64,000 bases of DNA from positions 62,001-126,000 of the forward strand of contig NZ_JADQTO010000002.1 in the NCBI RefSeq assembly GCF_015704865.1. Direction: 5' to 3'. Positions within the stretch are counted from its first letter, which is position 1. Each line of letters starts with the position of its first letter. The notes under the pieces are model-generated. The model searched no databases. It saw only the letters and a program-made list of their open reading frames with translations, and was not told the DNA's origin. Positions 1 through 8,972 of the stretch are shown in pieces. The stretch is from Actinoplanes aureus. GTDB lineage: Bacteria > Actinomycetota > Actinomycetes > Mycobacteriales > Micromonosporaceae. Both the position numbers and the translations under genes were made by a program.

Positions 1-275
1 CCGAGGACGGCGAAGAGGGCGACCACCAGGACCGCCATCACGAGGGCGACCGCGGCGTCGATCCAGATCACCGAGATGAACGACTCGACCTGATCGGTGT
101 CCCCGGTGGCATCCCGGAACCGGTCGATGGTGCCGGGCGCGATCGCCACCATGCCGATCGCGTACGCGAGCCCGACCACTGCCATGGTCCAGAGCAGAAC
201 GACGGCTGTCGTGACGGCGGCGGGCCGAGACCGGGCCGGCGGCGCGACGACGGGCGGCTGGACGGCGTACGACAT
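1..275 (-). CDS. Membrane protein, N-terminal part (cut by window edge)
   Basis: Only the first ~91 codons are inside the window. The reading starts at an ATG (MSYAVQPPVVAPP...). It has a short Pro-rich cytoplasmic start, one hydrophobic segment around residues 20-45, a ~30-residue polar loop (RFRDATGDTDQVESF) and a second hydrophobic segment. This layout and the alternating TM/loop spacing resemble the N-terminal half of the next gene on the same strand, so the two may be tandem paralogues. No enzymatic motif is visible. The function is unknown and the C-terminus cannot be judged. Confidence 0.6.
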   Translation of the reverse strand, partial: MSYAVQPPVVAPPARSRPAAVTTAVVLLWTMAVVGLAYAIGMVAIAPGTIDRFRDATGDTDQVESFISVIWIDAAVALVMAVLVVALFAVL

Positions 276-334
276 CGATGGCTCCCGCAGGGTCGGCTGG
301 CAAAAACCTACCGCCTGCTGTGCGTTCACGTGGC

Positions 335-366
335 CGGACCGGACCTCTCGGAGGAGGTCCGGTCCG
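335..366 (-). terminator. Stem-loop downstream of the repeat-tail membrane protein
   Basis: A 13-bp inverted repeat (CGGACCGGACCTC / GAGGTCCGGTCCG) with a 6-nt loop lies directly behind the stop codon at 374. There is no U-tract, as is common for actinobacterial terminators. It probably separates this gene from the next one on the minus strand. Confidence 0.55.
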
Positions 367-373
367 AATTCGA

Positions 374-1549
374 TCAGGCCGGGTCGGTCGGCGGCCGCTG
401 TTGCCGGTCGTCCTCCGCCGGCGGCTGGTCACCGCTGGGCGGCGGTGCGGCCCAGGGATCGCTGGCCGGTTGCCCAGAACCCGGGGTGTGAGTGCCGTGC
501 TGGCCGGGGTACGGCGGCAGGCCCGGTGCCGGCTGGCCCGGCTGGCCGTACTGCTCCGGCGTGCCGAGGTGTCCGGGGTAGCCGCTCGGTGCGCTCGAGT
601 GCGGCGTGCCGTACGGATTCGGCTGGCCGGGGTACGGCCCGGCGGAACCCGGCTGGCCGGGGTACGGCGGAGCAGAGCCCGGCTGGCCCGGCTGGCCCGG
701 ATAGGAGGGCGCGGAACCCGGCTGGCCGGGATAGGGCGGCGCAGAACCCGGCTGACCCGGATACGGCGGCGCAGAACCCGGCTGACCCGGATACGGCGGC
801 GCAGAACCCGGCTGACCCGGATACGGCGGCCCAGAGCCCGGCTGACCCGGATACGGCGGCCCAGAACCCGGCTGACCCGGATACGGCTGGCCGTAAGCGG
901 GATACCCCGGCTGCCCGTACGCCCCCGGCTGGTATCCGGGGTAGCCCGGATACTGCCCGGCCGGGTTCCAGGCCACCGGCTTGCGGAAGTAGGCGTTCGA
1001 CTTCGGCAGCGCCAGCAGGATGATCACAGCGATGAGCGCGATCAGGGTCAGCACGGTAAGCGTCATCACCACCGGCGTGTACCAGCTCGGCAGCGTGTCG
1101 GTGAGGGTCGCCTCGAACTGCTGGTCGGTCGGCCCGCCCTCGGTCGTACTGGTGGTCACCGCACCGGGCACCGAGTCGAGCAGGGCACCGGTGTTGCAGC
1201 AGAGCCCGATGCCGGCGAAGACCCAGGTGACGATCCGGGCCGGGTTCTTGCCGAGGCCATTCAAGATCGACAGGGTCACCAGCCCGACCGCGATGATTAC
1301 GTAGAGCCCGGCGAAGACGACGAGCGTGGCCTTGATGACGCTGCCCACCTCGCTGTCGAACTCGGTGCCGCCGTACGAGGTGACGTAGGCGTCCTCCACG
1401 TCGCCCAGAGTCGCCAGCAGCACGACGGCGATCAGCAGCTGCGCCGCCGCGACGCCGTAGAGCAGGAGCGACGCCAGGGTCACGGTGACCGGCCGCGCCG
1501 GCCGCGGGGACGGTGCCGGATTTGGTGATGAATATGTGGGAACGGTCAC
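374..1549 (-). CDS. Four-TM membrane protein with PYPGQPG repeat tail
   Basis: 391 aa. The GTG start at 1549 was chosen because AGGAGGG lies 4-5 nt upstream; an ATG seven codons earlier has no comparable ribosome site. Residues ~20-205 hold four hydrophobic segments with a polar loop between the first two and another between the last two. The remaining ~180 residues are a Pro/Gly/Tyr/Gln tail built from about ten copies of a decapeptide of the type [10 protein letters not shown], which should be cytoplasmic and disordered. The tail DNA is a tandem array of ~30-bp units (about 640-900) that may vary in copy number. Such tails occur on many actinobacterial membrane proteins. No specific function can be assigned. 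Confidence 0.8.
   Translation of the reverse strand: MTVPTYSSPNPAPSPRPARPVTVTLASLLLYGVAAAQLLIAVVLLATLGDVEDAYVTSYGGTEFDSEVGSVIKATLVVFAGLYVIIAVGLVTLSILNGLGKNPARIVTWVFAGIGLCCNTGALLDSVPGAVTTSTTEGGPTDQQFEATLTDTLPSWYTPVVMTLTVLTLIALIAVIILLALPKSNAYFRKPVAWNPAGQYPGYPGYQPGAYGQPGYPAYGQPYPGQPGSGPPYPGQPGSGPPYPGQPGSAPPYPGQPGSAPPYPGQPGSAPPYPGQPGSAPSYPGQPGQPGSAPPYPGQPGSAGPYPGQPNPYGTPHSSAPSGYPGHLGTPEQYGQPGQPAPGLPPYPGQHGTHTPGSGQPASDPWAAPPPSGDQPPAEDDRQQRPPTDPA
640..900 (-). repeat. In-frame tandem repeat coding PYPGQPGS(A/G)P units
   Basis: About eight ~30-bp units (ccggctgacccggatacggc type) follow each other inside the coding sequence of the repeat-tail membrane protein. Neighbouring copies between ~735 and ~890 are nearly identical, which points to recent expansion by slippage or recombination. 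Confidence 0.8.
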
Positions 1550-1570
1550 ACTGCCCTCCTCTAGATCCAT

Positions 1571-1893
1571 TTACGGTATCGGTCGGAGGCCATATCCCGC
1601 GACCGGGTCTCACGGTCGGCAACCGTGTGGCAACATCGGGCAACGATGGCCTCAACCACCCCAAAAGGTCGCTCGTTCGGGGGGCGACACGGCTTCGCAC
1701 GGCCACCTAGACTTCGACCCCGTGGCGTCCAGCTGGCAACAGGTTCCTCCAGCGGCACGCCTTGCCCGCACGAGTCGCCCGCCCCGAGCACAGGTCTCCG
1801 GGGCCGAGGCAGACCGGCTTACGGCACCTATCCCAATAGGCAGGCCGCGTGACCACGCCGCGGCCGCCCCAGACTTCAGGACCGGTGACTTCC
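1571..1893. other. Divergent intergenic region, no clear gene
   Basis: About 320 bases between the repeat-tail membrane protein (minus) and the 58-aa ORF (plus). Short overlapping ORFs occur on both strands but none has a ribosome site or protein-like composition. It should contain both promoters; I could not pick out a convincing -35/-10 pair. Confidence 0.4.
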
Positions 1894-2070
1894 ATGCCCC
1901 ATGCCGACACGCTCACCGTCATTCACCATGACGACACCCGGACGAGGTTCAAAGACGTCCGGTACCAGCTGCACCGCAACGGGATACGGATCTGGTCCGC
2001 GGACGGCGAGCACGCCATCACGGACATCCTCATGACACACGCCTACCGGCAACGGGAGGCAGAGCAGTAG
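1894..2070 (+). CDS. Small conserved-looking protein, unknown function
   Basis: 58 aa from the ATG at 1894 (MPHADTLTVIHHDDTRT...). GGTGA sits 5 nt before this ATG; a GTG three codons upstream is an alternative start. The composition looks like a genuine small globular protein with alternating beta-type segments (LTVIHHDD, VRYQLHRNGIRIWSADG). The gene is followed at once by a strong terminator, which supports it being transcribed. No family recognised. Confidence 0.55.
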   Translation: MPHADTLTVIHHDDTRTRFKDVRYQLHRNGIRIWSADGEHAITDILMTHAYRQREAEQ

Positions 2071-2105
2071 AAAAAGGGCCCCGGGAAACCCCGGGGCCCT
2101 TTTTC
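2071..2105. terminator. Strong bidirectional intrinsic terminator
   Basis: A 15-bp perfect stem (AAAAAGGGCCCCGGG paired with CCCGGGGCCCTTTTT) with a 4-nt loop. It has A- and T-runs on both sides, so it can end the small plus-strand gene and clpB, which converge here. Confidence 0.92.
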
Positions 2106-2115
2106 GGGTACGTGA

Positions 2116-4701
2116 TCAGCCGCGCCGGACCGCGAGGCCCTCCTTGGCCTCGCCCAGCTCGACCGCCACGGTGTCGCCGTCGCGGATCTCGCCGGCCAGC
2201 AGCGCCTTGGCCAGCTGGTCGCCGATCGCCGACTGGATCAGGCGGCGCAGCGGGCGGGCGCCGTAGATCGGGTCGTATCCGTGCTCGCCCAGCCAGTCCA
2301 CCGCAGCGGGGGTGACGTCCAGGTCGAGCCGCCGGTCCGCGAGCCGGTTGCGCAACCGGGCGAGCTGGATGTCGACGATGGCCGTCAGGTCGCTCTTGGT
2401 GAGGGCGTGGAAGACCACGATGTCGTCCAGCCGGTTCAGGAACTCCGGCTTGAAGTGCGCCCGGACCGCGGCCAGCACCTCATCGTGGCGCTCCTCGTCG
2501 CTCATGGTGAAGTCGGAGTTCGCCGACCCGAGGTTCGAGGTGAGCACCAGGATGGTGTTGCGGAAGTCGACCGTACGCCCCTGGCCGTCGGTCAACCGGC
2601 CGTCGTCGAGCACCTGGAGCAGCAGGTCGAAGACGTCGGGGTGGGCCTTCTCCACCTCGTCCAGCAGCACCACGCTGTACGGCCGGCGCCGCACCGCCTC
2701 GGTGAGCTGGCCGCCCTCCTCGTACCCGACGTAACCGGGCGGGGCGCCGACCAGCCGGGCCACCGAGTGCTTCTCCCCGTACTCGCTCATGTCGATGCGG
2801 ACCATCGCCCGCTCGTCGTCGAAGAGGAAGCCCGCCAGGGCCTTGACCAGCTCGGTCTTGCCGACGCCGGTGGGACCGAGGAAGAGGAAGCTGCCGGTGG
2901 GCCGGTCCGGGTCGGCGATGCCGGCCCGCGCCCGGCGGACCGCCCCGGCGACCGCGGCGATGGCCTCCTTCTGGCCGATCACCTTGGCCTGCAGCGACTC
3001 CTCCATGCGCAACAGCTTGGCGGTCTCGCCCTCCATCATCCGGCCGGCCGGGATGCCGGTCCACGACGAGACCACCTCGGCGATGTCGTCGGCGCCGACC
3101 TCCTCCTTGACCATCGGCGGCTCGTTGTCCTCCTGCTCGGAGTCGGATGCGGCCTGCATCTCCTTCTCCAGAGCCGGAATCACCTCGTAGAGCAGGCGGG
3201 ACGCCTCGAGCAGCTCGCCGTCACGCTGCGCCCGCTCCTGGGCGGCCCGGGCCTCGTCGAGCTGCTTCTTCAGCTCGCCGACCCGGTTCAGGCCGCCGCG
3301 CTCGCGCTCCCACCGGGCGTTCAGCGCGGTGAGCTCCTCCTCGCGGTCGGCGAGGTCGGCCACCAGGCGTTCCAGCCGGGCCACCGAGGCCGGGTCGGTC
3401 TCCTTCTCCAGTGCCAGCTTCTCCACCCGCATCCGGTCCACCTGGCGTTGCAGCTGGTCCAGCTCGACCGGCCGGGAGTCGATCTCCATGCGGAGCCGGG
3501 AGGCGGCCTCGTCGATCAGGTCGATCGCCTTGTCCGGCAGGAACCGGTCGCTGATGTAGCGGTCCGACAGGCTGGCGGCCGCGACCAGGGCGGCATCGGT
3601 GATCTGTACGCGATGATGCGCCTCGTACCGCCCCTTGAGGCCGCGCAGGATGCCGATGGTGTCCTCGACCGTGGGCTCGCCGACCACGACCGGCTGGAAA
3701 CGCCGCTCCAGGGCCGGGTCCTTCTCGATGTGCTCGCGGTACTCGTCCAGCGTGGTAGCGCCGACCATCCGCAGCTCACCACGGGCGAGCATCGGCTTGA
3801 GCATGTTGCCGGCGTCCATCGAGCCCTCGCCCTTGCCTGCGCCGACGACCGTGTGCAGCTCGTCGAGGAAGGTGACGACCTGCCCGTTCGAGTTGCGGAT
3901 CTCCTCGAGGACGCTCTTCAGCCGCTCCTCGAACTGGCCGCGGTACTGCGCGCCGGCGACCATCGCGCCGAGGTCGAGCGAGACCAGCTTCTTGTCGCGC
4001 AGGGTCTCCGGCACGTCGCCGGCCACGATCCGCTGCGCCAGTCCTTCGACGATGGCGGTCTTGCCGACGCCCGGCTCGCCGATCAGCACCGGGTTGTTCT
4101 TGGTACGCCGGGACAGCACCTGCACCACCCGGCGGATCTCGGCGTCCCGCCCGATCACCGGGTCAATCTTGCCGTCCCGGGCCAGCGCGGTCAGGTCGAC
4201 GCTGTACTTCTCCAACGCCTGGTACGTCTGCTCCGGATCGGCCGTGGTGACTCGCCGGTCACCGCCACGAACCTGCGGGAACGCCGCGACCAGCGCGTCC
4301 TCGGTGGCACCGGCGTCCTTCAGTGCCCCGCTCACCACGCCGCCGACCCGCGCCAGGCCGGCAAGCAGGTGCTCGGTCGACACGTACTCGTCGCCGAGCG
4401 GTTTGGCGATCAGATCGGCCGAGCCGATGGCGTTGACGAACTCGCGGGACAGGCCGGGCTCGACCGTACTGGCCCCGCGCGCGGAGGGAAGTTGCTCGAT
4501 CGCTCGAGCGGCGGCACGGCGGATGTCCGCCGGGTTGGCTCCGACCGCCCTCAGCAGTGCGGTCGCGGTGGATCCCCCGGTATCCAGCAGCGACAGCAGC
4601 AGGTGCCACGGCTCCACCGTGGCGTGTCCGCGCCGACCCGCGTCGGCGACCGCCGCGGTGATCACTTCGCGGCTCTTGGTGGTCAGACGTTCGGTGTTCA
4701 T
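2116..4701 (-). CDS. clpB: ATP-dependent disaggregase ClpB
   Basis: 861 aa from the ATG at 4701 ([10 protein letters not shown]...), which is preceded by GGGGAG; a longer reading from 4770 would run through the operator and was rejected. ClpB is a hexameric AAA+ chaperone that works with DnaK-DnaJ-GrpE to pull polypeptides out of aggregates. Visible in order: the N-terminal Clp repeat domain, AAA-1 with Walker [10 protein letters not shown], the coiled-coil middle domain (rich in Glu/Arg, ~410-530), AAA-2 with Walker [10 protein letters not shown] and Walker [12 protein letters not shown], and the C-terminal D2-small domain. Length is normal for the family. A HAIR operator directly upstream puts it under HspR control with the dnaK operon of this window. 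Confidence 0.97.
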   Translation of the reverse strand: MNTERLTTKSREVITAAVADAGRRGHATVEPWHLLLSLLDTGGSTATALLRAVGANPADIRRAAARAIEQLPSARGASTVEPGLSREFVNAIGSADLIAKPLGDEYVSTEHLLAGLARVGGVVSGALKDAGATEDALVAAFPQVRGGDRRVTTADPEQTYQALEKYSVDLTALARDGKIDPVIGRDAEIRRVVQVLSRRTKNNPVLIGEPGVGKTAIVEGLAQRIVAGDVPETLRDKKLVSLDLGAMVAGAQYRGQFEERLKSVLEEIRNSNGQVVTFLDELHTVVGAGKGEGSMDAGNMLKPMLARGELRMVGATTLDEYREHIEKDPALERRFQPVVVGEPTVEDTIGILRGLKGRYEAHHRVQITDAALVAAASLSDRYISDRFLPDKAIDLIDEAASRLRMEIDSRPVELDQLQRQVDRMRVEKLALEKETDPASVARLERLVADLADREEELTALNARWERERGGLNRVGELKKQLDEARAAQERAQRDGELLEASRLLYEVIPALEKEMQAASDSEQEDNEPPMVKEEVGADDIAEVVSSWTGIPAGRMMEGETAKLLRMEESLQAKVIGQKEAIAAVAGAVRRARAGIADPDRPTGSFLFLGPTGVGKTELVKALAGFLFDDERAMVRIDMSEYGEKHSVARLVGAPPGYVGYEEGGQLTEAVRRRPYSVVLLDEVEKAHPDVFDLLLQVLDDGRLTDGQGRTVDFRNTILVLTSNLGSANSDFTMSDEERHDEVLAAVRAHFKPEFLNRLDDIVVFHALTKSDLTAIVDIQLARLRNRLADRRLDLDVTPAAVDWLGEHGYDPIYGARPLRRLIQSAIGDQLAKALLAGEIRDGDTVAVELGEAKEGLAVRRG

Positions 4702-4714
4702 CAGCTCCCCAAGA

Positions 4715-4735
4715 CTTGAGCGCGTTCCGCTCAAC
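4715..4735 (-). promoter_or_regulatory. HAIR operator (HspR site) of clpB
   Basis: CTTGAGC-N7-GCTCAAC. This fits the HAIR consensus CTTGAGT-N7-ACTCAAG with symmetric T-to-C / A-to-G changes in the half-sites. It lies 14 nt upstream of the clpB start codon, so HspR bound here should block the promoter. Confidence 0.85.
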
Positions 4736-4814
4736 TTTAGCGCGGTGTCGCCAGCGGTGACGGTCAACACCGCACCGGGCCGCCAACAGGTAAGAAGCCG
4801 TAACGTAAGCAGTC

Positions 4815-6020
4815 GTGTCCCTGTCCCGGCGGTTCGTTCCTCTCGGCCTGATGTTCCTGACCACCGGCATCGCCACCGCGGTGGTCGGACCGTTCCTCGG
4901 CCTGTTTCTCAGCACGGCGGTCGAGGCGAGCCCGGTTCAGGCGACCTTCTTCCTGGTGACCGCCTCGCTCTCCGGCGTGGCGATGTCCTGGGCGATCGGC
5001 CGCATCTCGGACCGGCGGCCGATGCGACGCACTCTGCTGATCATCGCCGCCCTGGCCGGCTGCGCCGGCGCCGGCCTCACCGCCTTCATCCGCGATTACT
5101 GGGTGCTGCTCGCTCTGACCGCGACGGCGACGGCCATCGCCGGGTCACTCTTCCCCCAATCCTTCGCGTACGCGCGACAGGCGCTCCAACGTGACGATCC
5201 CAGCCGGGCCGCGATGGGCATCAGCATGCTCCGCACCGTGTTCTCGATCGCCTGGGTCGGCGGCCCGGCGCTCGCCGCCTTCCTCCTGGAGGCCGGCGAC
5301 TTCCGGTACGTCTACGGCACCGCCTCGATCTTGTACCTGGTGGCCGCGCTCGTGGCGGTGCGCTGGCTGCCCGAGATGGAGGCCCCGGCCGCACCCCGGG
5401 ACGGCGAGACCCACTCGGCCCGCCCGCCTCGGGTGGTCTACCCGATCCTGGTCGGCTTCGCACTGATGCAGACCTCCATGGTGCTCGGCGTCCAGGCGAT
5501 GCCGTTGTTCGCGAGCACCGAGCTGGGCGGCTCGGTCGGCGACGCGGGCCTGGTCCTGGGCCTGTGCGCCGCGCTGGAGATCCCGCTGATGCTGGGCTTC
5601 GGCTGGCTCTCCACCCGGCTCCCGATTCGCCGGATCATTCTGGTCGGCGCCGCCTGCGGAGTCCTCTACCAGGCCCTTGCCTGGTCGGCCACGTCGGTGT
5701 GGATGCTGGCGGCCGCCCAGGTCCCGAACGCCATCCTGATCGCCGCGGTCTCCGGCCTGGGCATCTCCTACTTCCAGGACATGATGCCCCGCTACCCGGG
5801 CCGGGCCACGACGATGTTCACCAACACCTTCCCGATCGCGCAGATCCTCGCCGCTCCGCTCTTCGGCCTCGCCCAGGAGTTCGGCTTCCGCCTGGCGTAC
5901 GGGCTGAACCTAGGTTTGAGCGCGCTGGGCCTGCTCCTGCTGCTGATCTTCCGGCCACCGGCCTCGAACTCGGGGCAACCCGCCGAACCCGCCCCGCAAA
6001 CGGCCGTCGACCAGGCGTAA
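4815..6020 (+). CDS. MFS transporter, SET-type sugar efflux family
   Basis: 401 aa with about twelve hydrophobic segments, typical for the major facilitator superfamily. The motif [11 protein letters not shown] between TM2 and TM3 is the MFS signature loop. Overall sequence character (short loops, [30 protein letters not shown]) resembles the SetA/SetB sugar efflux transporters; the substrate is an inference. The GTG start has no good ribosome site, but a TAACGT lies 8 nt upstream, so the mRNA may be leaderless. It is transcribed away from clpB, and the clpB HAIR site lies in the shared 113-bp gap. Confidence 0.85.
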   Translation: MSLSRRFVPLGLMFLTTGIATAVVGPFLGLFLSTAVEASPVQATFFLVTASLSGVAMSWAIGRISDRRPMRRTLLIIAALAGCAGAGLTAFIRDYWVLLALTATATAIAGSLFPQSFAYARQALQRDDPSRAAMGISMLRTVFSIAWVGGPALAAFLLEAGDFRYVYGTASILYLVAALVAVRWLPEMEAPAAPRDGETHSARPPRVVYPILVGFALMQTSMVLGVQAMPLFASTELGGSVGDAGLVLGLCAALEIPLMLGFGWLSTRLPIRRIILVGAACGVLYQALAWSATSVWMLAAAQVPNAILIAAVSGLGISYFQDMMPRYPGRATTMFTNTFPIAQILAAPLFGLAQEFGFRLAYGLNLGLSALGLLLLLIFRPPASNSGQPAEPAPQTAVDQA

Positions 6021-6076
6021 TACGACTGATCCGGCCGGTCCGTCTGGTTCGGGGCTGGAACCGTCGATCTGCGGGC

Positions 6077-6082
6077 TAACGT
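6077..6082 (+). promoter_or_regulatory. Leaderless -10 element (TAACGT) of the khtT-like gene
   Basis: TAACGT ends 7 nt before the GTG start at 6090, with no ribosome site between. This places +1 at the start codon, the usual actinobacterial leaderless arrangement. Confidence 0.55.
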
Positions 6083-6089
6083 TGGCGTC

Positions 6090-6587
6090 GTGCGCGTACG
6101 GGTGGAACAGACTCCGCTGCCGGGAATCGGCGTCCGCCATGACCTGGTGACCTCCTCCGGTCGTACGGTCGGGGTGGTCTCGCACCGCAACGGCCGCCGC
6201 GACCTGGTCCTGTACGACGTGGACGATCCCGACTCGAGCCTGGCCTCGATCCCGCTCACCGACGACGAGGCGGAGGCCCTGGCCGACGTCCTCGGCGCGT
6301 CGCTGATGCTGGGTCAGCTGGCCGGCCTCCGGCAGCAGGCGGCCGGCCTGCTCACCGAGCAGATCGCCCTGCCCGCCGGCTCCCCGTTCGTGGGCCGCAA
6401 GCTGGGCGACACCCGCACCCGTAGCCGTACCGGCGCCTCCATCGTGGCTGTGCTCCGCGATCGGGAGGTGATCGCCTCCCCGGGTCCCGCGTTCAAGTTC
6501 GAGGCGAACGACGTGGTGGTGGCGGTCGGCACCCGCAAGGGCCTGGACGGCGTCACCGCCATCCTGGCCGGCGACGACGACGGCTGA
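6090..6587 (+). CDS. TrkA-C domain regulatory subunit of K+/H+ antiporter (KhtT-like)
   Basis: 165 aa. The N-terminal half (~1-75) is a small beta-rich domain. The C-terminal half (~80-160) is a TrkA-C (RCK-C) domain with the typical pattern VGRKLGDTRTR...GASIVAVLRDREV...PGPAFKFEANDVVVAVGT. It ends 5 nt before the antiporter gene, so the pair is almost certainly one operon. By analogy with Bacillus KhtT-KhtU, the soluble protein gates K+/H+ exchange in response to ligand or pH; the ligand (for example c-di-AMP) cannot be read from the sequence. Confidence 0.88.
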   Translation: MRVRVEQTPLPGIGVRHDLVTSSGRTVGVVSHRNGRRDLVLYDVDDPDSSLASIPLTDDEAEALADVLGASLMLGQLAGLRQQAAGLLTEQIALPAGSPFVGRKLGDTRTRSRTGASIVAVLRDREVIASPGPAFKFEANDVVVAVGTRKGLDGVTAILAGDDDG

Positions 6588-6592
6588 GCGCC

Positions 6593-7804
6593 GTGCAGCA
6601 CCACACGACGATCCTGCTCATCGAGATCGGCGCGCTGCTGTTCGGCCTCGGCATGCTCGGTCGTCTGGGCCGCCGCTTCGGTCTCTCCCCGATCCCGCTC
6701 TATCTACTGGCCGGCCTGGCGTTCGGGCACGGTGGGGTGATCCCGCTCTCGGCCAGCGAGGAGTTCATCGGCATCGGAGCCCAGATCGGCGTGATCCTGC
6801 TCCTGGTGATGCTGGGCCTGGAGTACTCCGCCGACGAACTGGTGGACAACCTTCGCTCGGCGGCACCGGCCGGCCTGATCGACATGCTGCTGAACGCGTT
6901 GCCCGGTGCGGCGTTCGCCTTCCTCCTCGGCTGGGGCTGGGAGGCCGCCCTGGTGCTGGCCGGCATCACCTGGGTCTCCTCGTCCGGCGTGATCGCCAAG
7001 GTGCTCAGCGACCTGGGCCGGGTCGGTAACCGGGAGACTCCGGTGATCCTCTCGGTGCTGGTGATCGAGGACCTGGCGATGGCCTTCTACCTGCCGATCG
7101 CCACGGCGGTGCTGGCCGGGTCCGGGTTGATTCCCGGGCTGAGCACGCTCGGCGTCGCGGTGGTCACGGTGATCGCGGTCCTGGTCGTGGCGATCCGGTA
7201 CGGCGGCGAGATCAGCCGCTTCATGTCGGTGAAGGACCCGGAGGCCCTGCTGCTCAGCGTTCTCGGACTGACGCTCTTCATCGCCGGGGTGGCCGGCGAG
7301 CTGAAGGTCTCCGAGGCGGTCGGCGCCTTCCTGGTCGGCATCGCGCTCTCCGGGCCGGTGGCTCATCACGCCACCCAGATACTCTCGCCGCTGCGCGACC
7401 TGTTCGCCGCGGTGTTCTTCGTCTTCTTCGGGCTGTCCACGGATCCGGCCGACGTGCCACCGGTCCTGCTGCCCGCTCTGGGCCTGGCCGTGCTCACCAT
7501 GCTGACCAAGGTGATCACCGGCTACCTGGCCGCCCGCCGGGTGGGTATCGCGCTGCCGGGCCGGCTCCGCGCCGGTCTGGCGCTGATGCCCAGGGGTGAA
7601 TTCTCGGTGGTCATCGCCGGCCTGGCAGTCGCGTACGGAGTGGACCCGCGGCTCGCCCCGCTCGCCACGGCGTACGTGTTGATCACCGTGGTGACCGGGC
7701 CGATGCTGGCGCGCCTGCCCGACTACCGGTGGTTCAAAGAGCTGGTTCGGCGCCGGATGGCGGCTCAACAACGTGCCACAAAACCGCTGCCGACCCCCGA
7801 GTGA
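6593..7804 (+). CDS. Cation:proton antiporter, CPA2 family (KhtU/KefB-like)
   Basis: 403 aa integral membrane protein with ~12-13 hydrophobic segments. It shows the Na+/H+ exchanger fold of CPA2: LGLEYSADEL near the unwound TM4, the GITWVSSSGVIAKVLSDLG segment and VFFVFFGLSTDPADVPP near TM9. It lacks the C-terminal RCK-N domain of KefB/KefC; the separate TrkA-C protein encoded just upstream supplies regulation. Likely role: K+ (or Na+) efflux for pH and turgor control. The start is a GTG 5 nt after the previous stop. Confidence 0.9.
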   Translation: MQHHTTILLIEIGALLFGLGMLGRLGRRFGLSPIPLYLLAGLAFGHGGVIPLSASEEFIGIGAQIGVILLLVMLGLEYSADELVDNLRSAAPAGLIDMLLNALPGAAFAFLLGWGWEAALVLAGITWVSSSGVIAKVLSDLGRVGNRETPVILSVLVIEDLAMAFYLPIATAVLAGSGLIPGLSTLGVAVVTVIAVLVVAIRYGGEISRFMSVKDPEALLLSVLGLTLFIAGVAGELKVSEAVGAFLVGIALSGPVAHHATQILSPLRDLFAAVFFVFFGLSTDPADVPPVLLPALGLAVLTMLTKVITGYLAARRVGIALPGRLRAGLALMPRGEFSVVIAGLAVAYGVDPRLAPLATAYVLITVVTGPMLARLPDYRWFKELVRRRMAAQQRATKPLPTPE

Positions 7805-7991
7805 CCTGCGTCTCCATAGGAAAGCCTAAAGTTACTGCCCAGTATCTGAATGTGAGCTCTTGACGCTTCCCTAGAAACACTCAGCGCGCTAACGTTGCGC
7901 GGCGACGACTCAGAGTATTGGGATGTACGACACTTGCGACTGGCAGTGGGATGCCGGTCGCACGCTGTCAACGGTTGAGTGAGGCGGCGGC
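7805..7991 (+). other. Intergenic region before the 148-aa hypothetical gene
   Basis: 187 bp with comparatively AT-rich stretches (for example around 7820-7875). It probably holds the promoter of the next gene. No operator or stem-loop stood out. Confidence 0.3.
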
Positions 7992-8438
7992 GTGAGCGTG
8001 CGAGAAGCGACATTCCTCGGATTCGGCAACCCCGTGGATCCCCGGCCGGACGAGCTGCAGTCCTGGGCATACAACCCCGACTCAGTCCCCCTGAGCAGCA
8101 TGCCGAAGGACTGGGATCTGTTGATCGCGGGCGATGTACTCGGCCCGACCCTGTTCGAACTGGCCATGGACCGGCAGTGCCCGGCACGGCGGTTCGCGCA
8201 GCACTGCATGTACATCTACGCGGCCGACGGCGTGCGGCAGAACGCGAGCAGCCAGCGCAAGCGCCGGCTGAAGAAATTCGTGGAGCGCGCCGAAGAGGTC
8301 GGCGACGAGCCGATGCAGATCTGGGCGCACAACTGTCGCGTCCTGATGACCCGGCCGGAACTGTTCGATCACCACGACTGGATGGAGGGCGGCCTGGTCC
8401 GCCACCCGCGGCGGCTCGGTCTCTTCAACCGACGCTGA
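7992..8438 (+). CDS. Conserved hypothetical protein, unknown function
   Basis: 148 aa from a GTG start preceded by GAGGCGG. It is a compact, soluble-looking protein with a Trp/Pro-rich first third (SWAYNPDSVPLSSMPKDWD) and a helical, Arg/Lys-rich middle (SSQRKRRLKKFVERAEE). It ends in HPRRLGLFNRR. Aspartates, His and Cys residues are present but I see no recognised catalytic pattern. The gene is monocistronic, closed by a terminator, and convergent with hspR. No function is offered. Confidence 0.75.
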   Translation: MSVREATFLGFGNPVDPRPDELQSWAYNPDSVPLSSMPKDWDLLIAGDVLGPTLFELAMDRQCPARRFAQHCMYIYAADGVRQNASSQRKRRLKKFVERAEEVGDEPMQIWAHNCRVLMTRPELFDHHDWMEGGLVRHPRRLGLFNRR

Positions 8439-8473
8439 CCACGCTGGGTATTCATCCGGTCACTACGAGTTGT

Positions 8474-8506
8474 AACGGCGGCCCCTCCCGAGAGGGGGCC
8501 GCCGTT
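8474..8506. terminator. Intrinsic terminator between hypothetical gene and hspR
   Basis: Inverted repeat AACGGCGGCCCCTC / GAGGGGGCCGCCGTT with a 4-nt loop and one bulged base, sited between two converging genes. It probably serves both. Confidence 0.85.
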
Positions 8507-8508
8507 GC

Positions 8509-8952
8509 TCATTTATCCGGCGAGCGGCGCGGACGCCAGACGACCAGCGCCGTCGAGTGCCGTTCCTGAGGTACCAGGTCCCGGCTCGCGTACGGGCTGC
8601 TCATCGCCTCCATCTGGGCGATCCGCGAGTACGCCTCGTCGAGCTGATGCTCCAGCTCGGCCACCCGCTGCTGGAGGTCGCCGACCAGCTGCTCCAGGCC
8701 GATGATGCGCTTGATACCGGCCAGGTTGACCCCGTCCTCCTGGCTGAGCCGCTGCACCTCACGGAGCAGCGCGACATCCCGCTCGCTGTACCGCCGCCCG
8801 CCCCCGCCGGCCCGGCCGGGCTGCACCAGCCCGAGCCGGTCGTACTGGCGGAGCGTTTGTGGGTGCATCCCGGCCAACCGGGCGGCAACCGAGATGATCA
8901 GGACCTTCGCGTCGGAGGCCTGGTCCACCGAGATGCTGATCTCTTCATACAT
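8509..8952 (-). CDS. hspR: MerR-family heat-shock repressor HspR
   Basis: 147 aa. Residues ~17-85 form a MerR-type winged helix (ISVAARLAGMHPQTLRQYDR ... GGGGRRYSERDVALL), followed by a coiled-coil helix (~90-115) used for dimerisation, and a short basic end. HspR binds HAIR inverted repeats and, with DnaK as co-repressor, shuts off the dnaK operon and clpB until DnaK is titrated by unfolded protein. It is the last gene of dnaK-grpE-dnaJ-hspR, 20 nt behind dnaJ, so it represses its own operon. Three candidate HAIR sites are seen in the window. Confidence 0.95.
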   Translation of the reverse strand: MYEEISISVDQASDAKVLIISVAARLAGMHPQTLRQYDRLGLVQPGRAGGGGRRYSERDVALLREVQRLSQEDGVNLAGIKRIIGLEQLVGDLQQRVAELEHQLDEAYSRIAQMEAMSSPYASRDLVPQERHSTALVVWRPRRSPDK

Positions 8953-8972
8953 GTGCCACCTCCCAGAGGGTC

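Noticed and set aside
640-900. CRISPR-like regular repeat array
   Set aside because: The units are directly adjacent, in frame, and code a PYPGQPG tail; there are no unique spacers and no cas genes.
2281-4719. 812-residue plus-strand ORF opposite clpB
   Set aside because: Its codons mirror clpB and the product is His/Leu/Gln-rich without any domain; it is an antisense shadow of a high-GC gene.
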